A stretch of 28,536 nucleotides of DNA from CALCTE01 sp045627885 (GTDB lineage Bacteria; Bacillota; Clostridia; Oscillospirales; CAG-272). Shown here in pieces: positions 6,968 through 16,066 of this stretch. Under the pieces are notes generated by a model, which had not been told where the DNA came from, made no database searches, and was given only the letters and a program-made list of their open reading frames with translations. The stretch's first letter is position 1. Each line of letters opens with the position of its first letter. The position numbers were made by a program, and so were the translations under genes. The stretch lies in contig JAZQOM010000031.1 in NCBI GenBank assembly GCA_045627885.1, positions 1 through 28,536 of the forward strand, in the 5' to 3' direction.

Positions 6968-9900
6968 TTACTGATATTGTTTTTCCGTCAGTAATGTCCC
7001 TACGCCGGTATTATCCGTATCAGGTAAGGTCGGAGATATTCTCCCTCTCAGCCTGCCGTCGCAAGCTCCCTTATTACCGTAGTCGATTATACCCTCCGAT
7101 TTTTCGTTTGTCAACCGTTTTGAAAAGATTTTTTTGGCGGCGGTGAGCATCCAGCCGGCGGCTCCGGTATAAAAGCTCCAACCGCCCCTTTGTGCAAGCT
7201 TTCCGCACGAAAATACATCGCCCGCCGCAACATAGGGCTCAATCTGATATTTTCTTGCGTATGCTTCGCTTGCGCATCTTTCGGCAGGGCATACGGAAAG
7301 AAACAGCTCCTTCGCCTCTTTGTCTCTGCCGCCCTTTTTAAGCGCAAGAATCGCCCACATTGCCGCGTGAGTATACTGTCCTCCGTTCTCCCTTACTCCG
7401 GGCGGGTAATCGTTGATATATCCCGCGTAATCTCCGTTTTCGGTAAACGGCGGCGAAAGCAGTTTTATTATTCCGAGCTCCTTGTCGGCAAGAGATTCTA
7501 TGGTGTCCGTTATTCTCTGTGCGCGCTCTCCGCTCTCCGCTCCGGACAGAATTGCAAAAGCCTGCACGAGAATATCGGTCTTGCACTCCGCGTTTAACTT
7601 TGAGCCGACGGGCGTTCCGTCGCCGAAATACGCCCTTATATACTGACCGTATTCAAACGCCTTTTTAGCCGCAAGACAAAGCCGCGACGAAAGCCGCAAA
7701 AGAAAGTCCGCGTCCTCCGGCTTTTTCCTTGCCCTGCATATCGGGACAAATTTGTCGCATACAAGCTTTGTAAAAAACGCTAGCCATACGCTCTCTCCGT
7801 TTCCGTCCGCTCCGACGGCGTTCATTCCGTCATTCCAATCACAGCTTCCGATTAGCGGAAGTCCGTGGCTTCCCGTCCTTACGGAAAGCGACAGAGCCCT
7901 CATACAATGAGAGTAAATGCTCTCCGAAATATCGGAGCGCCTTGCATACACGCAACGCTCGCTTTCGCCGTCTTCAAGCTCGGGCGCTTCAATATACGGA
8001 ACTTTTACATCGAGAACGGAAGCGTCGCCCGTATTTTTGATATACTCGCATACGGCGTACGGAAGCCACAATCTGTCGTCACTGCAAAGCGTTCTTGCGC
8101 CGAAAATGCCTTTGTCCGTTCTGTGCCACCAATGCAGAACATCTCCGCTTTTGAACTGATGATATGCACATCGGACTATCTGTCTGTATAAAAGCTTCGG
8201 GGCGAAGTCGGCAACATTTACGGCATCCTGAAGCTGGTCGCGGAAGCCGTATGCTCCGCTTGCCTGGTAGTATCCCGTTCTCGCAAAAAGTCGCGACACA
8301 ACAGTCTGATACGGAAGCCAAAAGTCACACAGTGCATTTACTCCCGAATATTCGCTTCTAATCTCCTCATGCGGCATAAGCTTATCCGTTCCGGCGTCAA
8401 ACAATCTGCCGTCGGTAATGGTAAGAAGCCGCGAAAGCTGCGCCTTTGATGCAAATGCTCCGATATACGCCGTCGCATTAACATCGCCGCTTACGGGAAG
8501 CGCCGCAGTTATTATGCCGTTTTCTTCTGAAAGCTCCGCTCCGCGAAAGCGCAGAAATCCCGAGTATTTCGCAAGAAAGCCGCCGCTTTTGCGGAATACG
8601 GCTATTCCGTCGTCTGTATGAACCGAAACACCGCCGCTCTTTTCGCCCATAAGAGGCGAAAGCAAAAACACAAGTCTTGCGTCCTCCGGCGCTCCGTGCA
8701 GGCTTATTCCTACGGATTTGACAAAATCCTTTTCCGCGACTCCGACTGTCAGGGTGTAGCTCATTCCAGCAACGGTTCCGGCGTATTTTGCGCCGTGGAC
8801 TCCGTAATATACTCTTGAACCGCAGGCGGCAAGGTCAAAGCGTTTGCCGTGAGTTTCGAGTATCAAACTCTCTCCGTGCGACGAGCGCATGAGGTCGCTG
8901 TCCTTTTTATCGATAAGTCCGAGTTGTGAATTGAAAAGATAGGTATAACCGAGGCTCGAATCGGTCACTACCGTTCCGAAGCACGGCGACGCTATGATGT
9001 GTGCCCACGGAATATGCTTTTTTGTTTTGTCTGCGGCAAAGCCGTCCTTTACAAAATATCCGCCCCACACCTCTTTTATGACTTCCTCCGAGCAAATATC
9101 CGCAACCGGCGGTACGGGGCTTATATAGCTTTGCTCAAGCTTTCCCTCGCAAATGCGCGAATCGGGGCAAAGTGCGGAGCAGGCTTTTATTTCTTCAAGC
9201 TCCGATGCCGCCTTTTCGCTGTCTATCACGAAGATTCCGCCTTTTATCGAGAAAAGCTCGGAGCTTCCCGCGCTGTCGGCGGCGGAAAGCACGGCGCGAT
9301 AGTTCTCCCGGCGGTAGCCGTCACCGTCGCGGCAGAGAAAAACAAGGTCGAAGCGTATGCCGTTTACAAAAAAGTATCGGTGCGCTCTGATATACGAGAG
9401 CGCTGTTTCTTCGTCACTGCGGTCGTATTCGCATATCACAACGGGGAAATCGCCCGAGATTCCGTACTTCCACAAAACCTCGCGCGAGGCGCTGCTTTCG
9501 TACTTTTCTCCTACCGTCAGCGCATTGAGAATTCTTTTGCACAAAAGCTCGTCCGCACTTTTAAGCCCCGATATCGCATAGGCGTTCTCCGACGCGGCGG
9601 AAAGCTCCGTGATATACGGCGACACGCCGTATGCCGATAGCTTCGTTGCGTGCTCCGATGCCGAATACACCGCTTCATCGCGACTGTCCGACGAAGCTAT
9701 TGCAAAGCCGGCAAAAAATTTCTTTTCGCTCTTCTTTTTCGGAGTGACCGAAAACATACATACGGGATTTATGAGGTTTGAGTTTTCGTGATTGTATTCC
9801 ATTTGCGATGCCGCAAGTATATCCGCATTTGTGTAAGGTGACGGCAGAAGCTCCGATTTTTCAGTGCAGACGGAGTATTCTCCCGCCGCGGACGGCTTTA

Positions 9901-12900
9901 TCGCAAGATAGCGTGAGCCTTTGCCCTTTCCGCGCAGTTTGCGCGAAAATACAAGCGTGCCGTCACAGAGCTCCGATTTCATAAACAGTCCCGAATACGC
10001 CGGATGTGCTTCGTATTCGGAAAGTGTGGACAAAAGCGGCTCAAAATAAAGCGACACACGCTCGGGAATATGCTCGCCCTCGTATTCGAAATACGCAAGG
10101 TATGCTCTGCTTTGTGCGCTTACGGACAGGGTGAGCGTTACGCTGAAGCGCTCTTCGGAGAGCTTGTATCTGATAAATCCCGCTCCGTATTCCAAAACGG
10201 TATTCTCCCCGAATGAAAGCCCGCGCGCTCTGCCGCCCATAGTCCACATAAGCCGCAGGCTGCGCGGCACGGCATAGCCGCCGTAATCTGCGATATTTAT
10301 GCTTCTGTCCGCCTCGTACAGTCCGATTACGCCGTTTGTGTCCGCTATTATTTTAGAGTAGCCGTTGCTTATCGCCGCGGTGCATCTTTCGCCGCCGCAA
10401 GGCGCGCTTTTTACGGTATCGTGTCTTGCAAATGCCGCTTTTTTTGGCAGAATATCGGTCTTGAATCTGTTTTCGGTGACTATTGCATCCGCCGGTATCT
10501 GTTCGGCGAGAAGAAGCGATGCCGAGTGCATTTCGGGATTGTGCATAAAGCGGCGGCAGAGTATTCCGTCCATAAGAAGCTCTGCGCAAGCGCATATACT
10601 CATTCCGACATGGTGCGCCATATAGCTTTTGACTATTCCCACTCCGGAGCCGACTCTTTTCGGGGTAAAGTCCGCCGCTTCGTAAAAGCCGAAGCGTCCG
10701 TACATTCCGCGCTCCTTCATTCTCGTCAAATCGCGTATCGCATTCTGCGGCTCACAGAGCGCGCAAAGGAACGCCGAATACGGCGAAAGCACAAGCTCGC
10801 TGTCCATATCGCATCGGAGGGCAAGTGCTCCGACGCCGAATGCCTTATAGCGATAGTTTGCGTCGGAATCAAAGCTGTAATATCCGCTTTCCGATGTGCC
10901 CCACATTCCGTCGGCGCTCTTTCTTTTCTGCATGGAAACACAGTGGCGGAGCGCCTCGTCGGTCGCCGAATTTCCGTAGGTCGGCAAAAGCAGGGCGGGC
11001 ATAAAGTATTCAAACGCAGTGCCCGTCCACGATGCAAGTCCGATATGTGCGCCGGACTTGACAAGTCTTCTCGAAAGCGCGTACCAATGCTCGGGCGGTA
11101 CATCCCTCTTGGCTACGGCATAGTAGCTTGTGAGTCTTGCCTCGCTCATGAGCAGGTCATAGCAGTTTGAGTCGGGCGTTTTTGTTATTCCGGAGTAGCC
11201 CAAAGACAGGAGCTTGCGCTCTTCGTTATAGAACTCCGAAAAATCCGCCGCGGAAAGTATTTTATCCGCTTTTGCGGCAAGAGACGGAATTCCGTCGTGC
11301 TCGGGAGAGTATTCGAGTATCCCCTCTCTCACCGTCGCAAGAAGCGCGCAGAAATTGCCGCTGTCAACAGACGAAACATATTCTCCGCCGATGACGGCAA
11401 GGCTCTTTATATCGTACCAATTATACAGGTGTCCGTTATGCTTTTTGAGCTTTTCCACGGTGCAGAGTGTGTTTTCGACGCATTTGAACATTGTCTTCGT
11501 GTCGATAAGCTCAAGGTCGCGTGCGCAGAGCACCGAAGCAAGGTAGAATCCTATATTGGTCGGAGAAGTGCGCATCGCAAGCTTTTCTTCGTTTTCAAAG
11601 CTGATATTGTCGGGCGGAAGAAAATTCGTCTGCGCTGTGACATATCTTGCATAGAAATCCCACATATCCGACGCCCATTTCAAGAGCTTTTTTCTCTCCG
11701 TCTGCGAAAGCTTTATCTTTTTCTTTTTCGTCGGTCTGCCGAGAATATAGCAGAATACAGGGTAAAGCACCCAGAGTGCCGCCGCGCTTTTGACGAAAAA
11801 CGAGCTTGATATTAAAACCAAAACAGTTCCCGCCGCCGCAGACGGAAGCCCCGTGAGAATACAGTTATAAAGCGTGTTTGCCCCGTGCTCCGCCTGCGCC
11901 GCGGTAGTCCATTCAAGCGTTTTTCTGTGCGATATTTTGGCTCTGTATAAAGCCCTTAAGGCGGCGTCGGCGGCGTTCTGCGCCGAGTAAAATATCGAGC
12001 ACAGTCCGAATACTGTCTGCTCTGCCGCCCTGTATATTCCGACCGCCGCGTTTGTGTAAAATTTTCTCGACAGCAGTGACACGCGCGGGGAAAATACTAT
12101 TCCCGCAAAGCCGTACAAAAGCGGAAGCAAAAGATACGAAAACGCTCCCGCCGCCAAAGCCGCGGCGCTTTGTGAAGAAAGAAACGCCGCAACCGTCACG
12201 GCTATTACCGAAAATACGGGCAAAAGGTCACGGCGCACGCTGTCGATAATCTTGTATTTCGATAGTGCGTTTATCGGATTTTTGACCTTTTTTCCGGACG
12301 CGTTTTTTACATATTTCCCGACAAAGAGCAGAGCCTGAACATCTCCGCGAATCCATCGGTGCGCTCTTTTGAAATACGAAGCAGGCGTGGACGGTACTCC
12401 GTCGTACAAGGTCATATCACACAAAAGCGCGGCGCGAAGTCTTGAGCCCTCAAGCACATCGTGGCTGAGTACTATCTTCTCGGGAAACGCATCCTTTATC
12501 ACTTCTTCGAATGCGCCGACATCGAATATTCCCTTGCCGCAGAATACTCCCTCTCCGAAAAGCTCTTGATAGCTGTCATAGCTTGCGCTTTTGTATACCT
12601 CCGTGCCCGCCGCATTTGCCTGCATTAGAGAAAATGCGGTGCGGTCGGAGCCTATGAGAGCCGTCTGCATTCTCGGCTGCATTATTCCGTAGCCCTGAGT
12701 GACGATTCTCTTTTCGGAGTCAATTATCGGAGCGTTAAGCGGATGCGCCATATATCCGACAAGTCTTTTGACATCTCCGACGGATATGAGAGTGTCCGCA
12801 TCAAGCGTTATGACATATTTTATATTCTCGGCGCAGTTTGCGTCGCCGTGTAATTCGAGTGTCGATTTTCCTTGCGAAAGAAGCTCCGCAAGCTCCACTA

Positions 12901-14155
12901 CGGCTCCGCGCTTTCGCTCCCAGCCCATATATTTCGTTTCGCTCGAGCTGTATGTTCTCTCCCGCGAAAAAAGGCAGAAGCCGCCGCCGTACTTTAAGTT
13001 TAAGGCATCTATCCTGCCCTTTGCGTATTCGAGAATGTCGCCGTCACCGGCGCATACCGCGTCACTTCCCTCGACTAAATCCGCAAGTATGCCGAAAAAG
13101 GCGTTCTTGTCTCTGTTTGCAAGATAAAAGTCCTCGAGCTCGTCAAAATACGCGGCGTCACTTCCCGTAAGAAGCGCCGTCTTTACGGTAAGAGTGCGCA
13201 TTTTATCGGGAATATCTTTGAGCTTCATCGAAAAAAGCGGCTCCGGCACACAGAGCTTTGCGCCCAAAAGGTCGGCTATCTGCTTTCCGAGCTCGTATGC
13301 GGCAGGCAAAATAAGCAGGCAAAACAATCCGCAAAGCGGATAAAACGCCGCAGTAAACAACGCGGCAAAAAGAACCGTGAATACAAAATACAAATATCCG
13401 AAGGTATGCTTTTTCTCGGAAAAAAAATATGTTCCGATATGTCTTGTGCGCTCATTTGTGCCCGCCTTTGCCTTTTCGAGCGCTTCCGCTATTATCCGGG
13501 ACTCGCTCTTTTTTTGCTTTGCCGAAAGCTTTGTGACGGCTTCACGGTATCTTTGCTTTGTCTCCGGAGTCATATACTTATATGCTCCGCAAGCATCCTT
13601 GCAAAGCAATTTTTCCGAAGATGAACATTCCGAAATGAGCTTTTCAAAATCCGTGTCGGCGACAAGTCGAAAGCCCGTCACGCAATACTCTATTACGGAC
13701 GCATACTCCCTTGCAGAGCAAAGCACCGCCGCGTCCTTCTCTTCAAGCATCTTATGGCAGAGATTTCCGAGCTTTATCATAAGAGCCGCCCTTATAAAAA
13801 CTCCGTATGCGGAAAGCTCGAAAAAGCTCGCCGAAAGCGCTTTGTCGTATATCAAAACAAGCTCCTTAAGCTTTTCCTTTGACAGTTCCTTTGTGCTTTC
13901 CGTATAATCCGAAATAAAGCGGTAAAATCGCGGTATTTTACCGTCTGCGGGTAGCCTTTCCGTGTCGGCAAGAGCTTTTGTTATGCCCGTTTTTTCCGCG
14001 CTTATTATATGAAAGTTCTCGCAAAGCCAACTCGACGCACTGCCGCCGATTCCCGTGCTTTTAACGACGGCGTTTACCTTGTCAAAGCATTTTTCGGCAA
14101 TTCCGTACGCCCTCTTTACACTGTGCGACAAACCTCTGCATGATGCGTATTTCAT
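6968..14155 (-). CDS. Giant cyclic beta-1,2-glucan synthase-like protein (GT84/GH94), apparently C-terminally truncated
   Basis: A 2395-residue membrane protein. The order is: N-terminal region to about 250; helices about 253-287; a GT84-like glycosyltransferase core at about 330-630 with the LDADT motif (451-455), SHDVLEG (564-570) and RAHRWIRGDVQ (597-607); helices about 645-690 and 765-805; a glucoamylase-like domain about 830-1230 (HLYNWYDI, YVSSVDSGNF); then two GH94-type sandwich regions and the barrel with QASGAYGFRDQ (1964-1974), CDWNDGMN (2105-2112) and RENGGQYTH (2255-2263). In the family this enzyme makes and trims beta-1,2-glucan from UDP-glucose at the membrane. Recognisable homology stops near GWMLTAAKKIF (about 2344); the usual segment after GAAGW is missing and the last 50 codons read through the thiT promoter and TPP aptamer. 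The ATG is supported by AGAGGTGAG. It may still be active or be a decaying gene. Confidence 0.87.
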   Translation of the reverse strand: MKYASCRGLSHSVKRAYGIAEKCFDKVNAVVKSTGIGGSASSWLCENFHIISAEKTGITKALADTERLPADGKIPRFYRFISDYTESTKELSKEKLKELVLIYDKALSASFFELSAYGVFIRAALMIKLGNLCHKMLEEKDAAVLCSAREYASVIEYCVTGFRLVADTDFEKLISECSSSEKLLCKDACGAYKYMTPETKQRYREAVTKLSAKQKKSESRIIAEALEKAKAGTNERTRHIGTYFFSEKKHTFGYLYFVFTVLFAALFTAAFYPLCGLFCLLILPAAYELGKQIADLLGAKLCVPEPLFSMKLKDIPDKMRTLTVKTALLTGSDAAYFDELEDFYLANRDKNAFFGILADLVEGSDAVCAGDGDILEYAKGRIDALNLKYGGGFCLFSRERTYSSSETKYMGWERKRGAVVELAELLSQGKSTLELHGDANCAENIKYVITLDADTLISVGDVKRLVGYMAHPLNAPIIDSEKRIVTQGYGIMQPRMQTALIGSDRTAFSLMQANAAGTEVYKSASYDSYQELFGEGVFCGKGIFDVGAFEEVIKDAFPEKIVLSHDVLEGSRLRAALLCDMTLYDGVPSTPASYFKRAHRWIRGDVQALLFVGKYVKNASGKKVKNPINALSKYKIIDSVRRDLLPVFSVIAVTVAAFLSSQSAAALAAGAFSYLLLPLLYGFAGIVFSPRVSLLSRKFYTNAAVGIYRAAEQTVFGLCSIFYSAQNAADAALRALYRAKISHRKTLEWTTAAQAEHGANTLYNCILTGLPSAAAGTVLVLISSSFFVKSAAALWVLYPVFCYILGRPTKKKKIKLSQTERKKLLKWASDMWDFYARYVTAQTNFLPPDNISFENEEKLAMRTSPTNIGFYLASVLCARDLELIDTKTMFKCVENTLCTVEKLKKHNGHLYNWYDIKSLAVIGGEYVSSVDSGNFCALLATVREGILEYSPEHDGIPSLAAKADKILSAADFSEFYNEERKLLSLGYSGITKTPDSNCYDLLMSEARLTSYYAVAKRDVPPEHWYALSRRLVKSGAHIGLASWTGTAFEYFMPALLLPTYGNSATDEALRHCVSMQKRKSADGMWGTSESGYYSFDSDANYRYKAFGVGALALRCDMDSELVLSPYSAFLCALCEPQNAIRDLTRMKERGMYGRFGFYEAADFTPKRVGSGVGIVKSYMAHHVGMSICACAELLMDGILCRRFMHNPEMHSASLLLAEQIPADAIVTENRFKTDILPKKAAFARHDTVKSAPCGGERCTAAISNGYSKIIADTNGVIGLYEADRSINIADYGGYAVPRSLRLMWTMGGRARGLSFGENTVLEYGAGFIRYKLSEERFSVTLTLSVSAQSRAYLAYFEYEGEHIPERVSLYFEPLLSTLSEYEAHPAYSGLFMKSELCDGTLVFSRKLRGKGKGSRYLAIKPSAAGEYSVCTEKSELLPSPYTNADILAASQMEYNHENSNLINPVCMFSVTPKKKSEKKFFAGFAIASSDSRDEAVYSASEHATKLSAYGVSPYITELSAASENAYAISGLKSADELLCKRILNALTVGEKYESSASREVLWKYGISGDFPVVICEYDRSDEETALSYIRAHRYFFVNGIRFDLVFLCRDGDGYRRENYRAVLSAADSAGSSELFSIKGGIFVIDSEKAASELEEIKACSALCPDSRICEGKLEQSYISPVPPVADICSEEVIKEVWGGYFVKDGFAADKTKKHIPWAHIIASPCFGTVVTDSSLGYTYLFNSQLGLIDKKDSDLMRSSHGESLILETHGKRFDLAACGSRVYYGVHGAKYAGTVAGMSYTLTVGVAEKDFVKSVGISLHGAPEDARLVFLLSPLMGEKSGGVSVHTDDGIAVFRKSGGFLAKYSGFLRFRGAELSEENGIITAALPVSGDVNATAYIGAFASKAQLSRLLTITDGRLFDAGTDKLMPHEEIRSEYSGVNALCDFWLPYQTVVSRLFARTGYYQASGAYGFRDQLQDAVNVADFAPKLLYRQIVRCAYHQFKSGDVLHWWHRTDKGIFGARTLCSDDRLWLPYAVCEYIKNTGDASVLDVKVPYIEAPELEDGESERCVYARRSDISESIYSHCMRALSLSVRTGSHGLPLIGSCDWNDGMNAVGADGNGESVWLAFFTKLVCDKFVPICRARKKPEDADFLLRLSSRLCLAAKKAFEYGQYIRAYFGDGTPVGSKLNAECKTDILVQAFAILSGAESGERAQRITDTIESLADKELGIIKLLSPPFTENGDYAGYINDYPPGVRENGGQYTHAAMWAILALKKGGRDKEAKELFLSVCPAERCASEAYARKYQIEPYVAAGDVFSCGKLAQRGGWSFYTGAAGWMLTAAKKIFSKRLTNEKSEGIIDYGNKGACDGRLRGRISPTLPDTDNTGVGTLLTEKQYQ
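6989..7080 (-). promoter_or_regulatory. TPP (thiamine pyrophosphate) riboswitch
   Basis: On the minus strand the Thi-box words occur in order: AAGGGAGC (from about 7072), CTGAGA (7051-7046), ACCTGAT (7025-7019), GGATAAT (7016-7010) and GCGTAGGGA (to about 6996). P1 can form from GTAAT (7077-7073) and ATTAC (6995-6991). The whole aptamer lies inside the last 40 codons of the open frame of the glucan-synthase-like gene. It is followed by a terminator and thiT. Confidence 0.93.
7086..7114 (-). promoter_or_regulatory. Promoter of the TPP riboswitch and thiT
   Basis: A consensus promoter on the minus strand: TTGACA (7114-7109), 17-bp spacer, TATAAT (7091-7086). Transcription would begin at about 7079, the first bases of the aptamer. 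The -35 box coincides with codons 2348-2349 of the overlapping glucan-synthase-like frame. Confidence 0.88.
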
Positions 14156-14230
14156 TTTCTCACCTCTTTTGGTATTATTCCCCGAAAAAAATGAAATTTA
14201 TGCCGTTTTGAAAAGTTTTTGCCGCACATA

Positions 14231-14259
14231 TTGAAATGCCACGCAAATTGGTGTATAAT
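14231..14259 (+). promoter_or_regulatory. Promoter of the LCP-like gene
   Basis: TTGAAA (14231-14236), 17-bp spacer and TATAAT (14254-14259) in the divergent gap ahead of 14305. I could not find an equally good minus-strand promoter for the glucan-synthase-like gene in the same gap. Confidence 0.75.
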
Positions 14260-14304
14260 ACAATGAATGTTCATATACATTCCTTTTGAAAGGTCGGTGT
14301 TATT

Positions 14305-15300
14305 ATGGCTCGCTCCCTCAGGAGCTTTATAATTTCGTTTTTATTCTCACTTGTCGTGATGGTCATCGTGGCAGTGATTGTTGTTCCGTATCTCAATAAT
14401 CTCATACTCGATGTATTCAACGGCACGGGCGTGGTCGAGGAACCCGAAAAAGGCGAAGAAAATCTGCCGCCGGAGGGCGAAGGCGAAGACAATCCCGCAG
14501 GCCCAGTAAAAGACGATGACGAAGAAAAGAAGGACGACGAAAAGCTGAACGGAAATACTTTCTCGGTGCTTATCGTAATGCCCGACGCAAACGGCAAATA
14601 CGCGGATTCTCTTATGCTGATGAAGGTGGATAAGGAAAGAAAGCAGTTTATGTTCTCCCCGCTTCCGGCAAGGCTTGTCGTAAATATGGCAGGCGCCGCA
14701 AAAAATGCCTCCGGTGAGCCGGTAACGCTCTCGAGCATATACGGAACACACGGCATCGAATATCTGAAAAACGCCGTTTCCGCCATAACCGGAATAAAAG
14801 TTGACTACTACTACACCCTGACTCCGAATGGATTTGTAAATCTCATTGATTCGCTCGGAAGCATTCCCGTAAACATAAGCTACGACATGAAGCACAAAGA
14901 CCCCGAAACGGACACTTACGACATTGATTTGAGCGCAGGCGCTCAGAATCTCGACGGCGCTCACGCGCTTATGTATATCACCTTCGCGGACTACACAAAC
15001 GGCGAAGAAGGAAGAAGAACCGTTCAGACGAATTTCATCAAGCTCGCTCTCAACGAATATCTTACAGCCGAAAATTTCAATAACTGCGAAGCTTTCTTCA
15101 AAAAGCTCACAAAGAGCGGTAAGACGAATATGAAGAGCGATGCGTTTGTGACAAATGCAGATTTGCTCTTCAAGTTCTCAAGCTACACGATAGCGCCGAC
15201 GGTAAACTTCCCGATTATATCCACAATGGTATATGAAGATAAAAACTACTACAATTACGGCACTCAGGATGCGCTGAACACCTATGCAAATTACAGATAA
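14305..15300 (+). CDS. Degenerate LytR-CpsA-Psr (LCP) family protein
   Basis: A 331-residue membrane-anchored extracellular protein: one N-terminal helix (about 7-30), an acidic, Glu/Asp/Pro-rich linker (about 44-80), then an LCP-like domain to the end. LCP landmarks that remain are ADSLMLMKVD (100-109), the YYYTLTPNGFVNLIDSLGSIPV block (168-189), NLDGAHALMYI (215-225) and GRRTVQ (236-241). Active LCP enzymes move undecaprenyl-linked polymers to peptidoglycan using conserved Arg/Asp residues, typically in IPRD, YxRxR and GRxxRQ. Here those positions read LPAR, MYITFA and GRRTVQ, so the phosphate-binding arginines seem altered. It may bind polymers without catalysis, or act differently. It is divergent from the glucan-synthase-like gene; a functional link is only suggested by location. 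Confidence 0.78.
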   Translation: MARSLRSFIISFLFSLVVMVIVAVIVVPYLNNLILDVFNGTGVVEEPEKGEENLPPEGEGEDNPAGPVKDDDEEKKDDEKLNGNTFSVLIVMPDANGKYADSLMLMKVDKERKQFMFSPLPARLVVNMAGAAKNASGEPVTLSSIYGTHGIEYLKNAVSAITGIKVDYYYTLTPNGFVNLIDSLGSIPVNISYDMKHKDPETDTYDIDLSAGAQNLDGAHALMYITFADYTNGEEGRRTVQTNFIKLALNEYLTAENFNNCEAFFKKLTKSGKTNMKSDAFVTNADLLFKFSSYTIAPTVNFPIISTMVYEDKNYYNYGTQDALNTYANYR

Positions 15301-15308
15301 CAAATGAC

Positions 15309-15352
15309 AAAATCCTGCACTTTCCAAAGCGGAAGGTGCAGGATTTTTCTCA
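15309..15352 (+). terminator. Terminator of the LCP-like gene
   Basis: A long stem (about 15311-15325 with 15331-15345, one G-T pair) with an A-tract before and TTTTT after it, just behind the stop at 15300. Confidence 0.85.
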
Positions 15353-15378
15353 TTCGGAAAACAATTTCCGTATATGTA

Positions 15379-15406
15379 TACCCGAGATTTTCCTCGGGTA
15401 TTTTTT
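15379..15406. terminator. Second hairpin with T-run between convergent genes
   Basis: An 8-bp stem (15379-15386 with 15393-15400, TACCCGAG/CTCGGGTA) followed by six T on the plus strand and touching the stop of the minus-strand coat gene. It may terminate either strand; the T-run favours plus. Confidence 0.65.
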
Positions 15407-15863
15407 ACGCGTAGATGTTATGAGCACTCATATATGAATACAGCTTTTCGCCGTGCTCCTGCTCCTCTTTCTGAATATGATTGAGCACATTTCTCATTCC
15501 GACATCCGAAAACTCGAATATGGATACATCATATACCGACGATACATGCTTCTCCATAGAAAGCGCATCCTTGCACAGAAAAGCATCTCTGTTGGTGTCG
15601 GGCGTGCATCCGCAATCACAGGGAGCGCAGTTGCAGTTCTGATTGCCCTGCTGCGCGCCGCCGCCGACCTGCGGAACAGTGCCGTTCTGCATCTGCGTTA
15701 TCATATCGAGATGCCTTTTTTCGTTCTGCTGTAAATTCGTAAAAAGATTTTTAAGTTCCCCGTCGCAGGCATCGTTTGCATACTGTCCGTACTTCTCGAT
15801 GCATAGCTTTTCCTGCGATGAAAGGTCTGCAAGAAGTCCCTGCTCTTTGGTTGTGAGTTTCAT
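15405..15863 (-). CDS. Spore coat protein, CotF-like (ferritin-like fold)
   Basis: A 152-residue soluble protein. Two helical halves, about 1-60 (EKLCIEKYGQYANDACDGELKNLF...EKRHLDMI) and about 92-146 (SMEKHVSSVYDVSIFEFSDVG...IQKEEQEHGEKLYSYM), resemble the CotF/ferritin-like family. The middle is a Gly/Gln-rich linker holding a tight Cys cluster (NCNCAPCDCGC, about 76-86) that could bind metal or cross-link. I start at the ATG at 15863 because AAGGA lies 7 nt upstream; the frame runs 14 codons further without a ribosome site. CotF-type proteins belong to the spore coat, so the host is probably a spore former. Confidence 0.85.
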   Translation of the reverse strand: MKLTTKEQGLLADLSSQEKLCIEKYGQYANDACDGELKNLFTNLQQNEKRHLDMITQMQNGTVPQVGGGAQQGNQNCNCAPCDCGCTPDTNRDAFLCKDALSMEKHVSSVYDVSIFEFSDVGMRNVLNHIQKEEQEHGEKLYSYMSAHNIYA

Positions 15864-15949
15864 AAAATCATCCTTTCGTTTTTGTTGCGATTGTATTCTT
15901 GACATTATGCGTGATTTTATTCGAAAGCGATTTTATTTTTTCACATCTA

Positions 15950-15978
15950 TTGACAGTTATAAAATAAACAAGTATAAT
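15950..15978 (+). promoter_or_regulatory. tRNA-Gln promoter
   Basis: TTGACA (15950-15955), 17-bp spacer, TATAAT (15973-15978). A perfect consensus promoter ending 12 bp before the first base of the tRNA. Confidence 0.9.
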
Positions 15979-15990
15979 ATACGGGTATAT

Positions 15991-16066
15991 TGGGATGTAG
16001 CCAAGCGGTAAGGCATCAGACTTTGACTCTGACATTTCGTGCGTCCGACTCGCACCATCCCAGCCA
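15991..16066 (+). tRNA. tRNA-Gln (UUG anticodon) with atypical variable loop and T-loop
   Basis: A 76-nt cloverleaf: acceptor TGGGATG/CATCCCA perfect, D-stem GCC/GGC with a GG-containing loop, anticodon stem TCAGA/TCTGA with loop CTTTGAC (anticodon TTG), encoded GCCA end. The variable loop is 6 nt (CATTTC) and the T-arm is GTGCG-TCCGACT-CGCAC, so position 55 is C instead of the near-universal T. The strong promoter and terminator imply that it is transcribed. Its 3' end is copied at 16919-16940. Confidence 0.88.

Noticed and set aside
10421..11170. Long plus-strand open frame of 249 codons
   Set aside because: It lies wholly antisense to the glucan-synthase-like gene and its translation has no recognisable domain. 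Long antisense frames are expected opposite a GC-biased gene; the same holds for 8999-9640 and 11297-11809.
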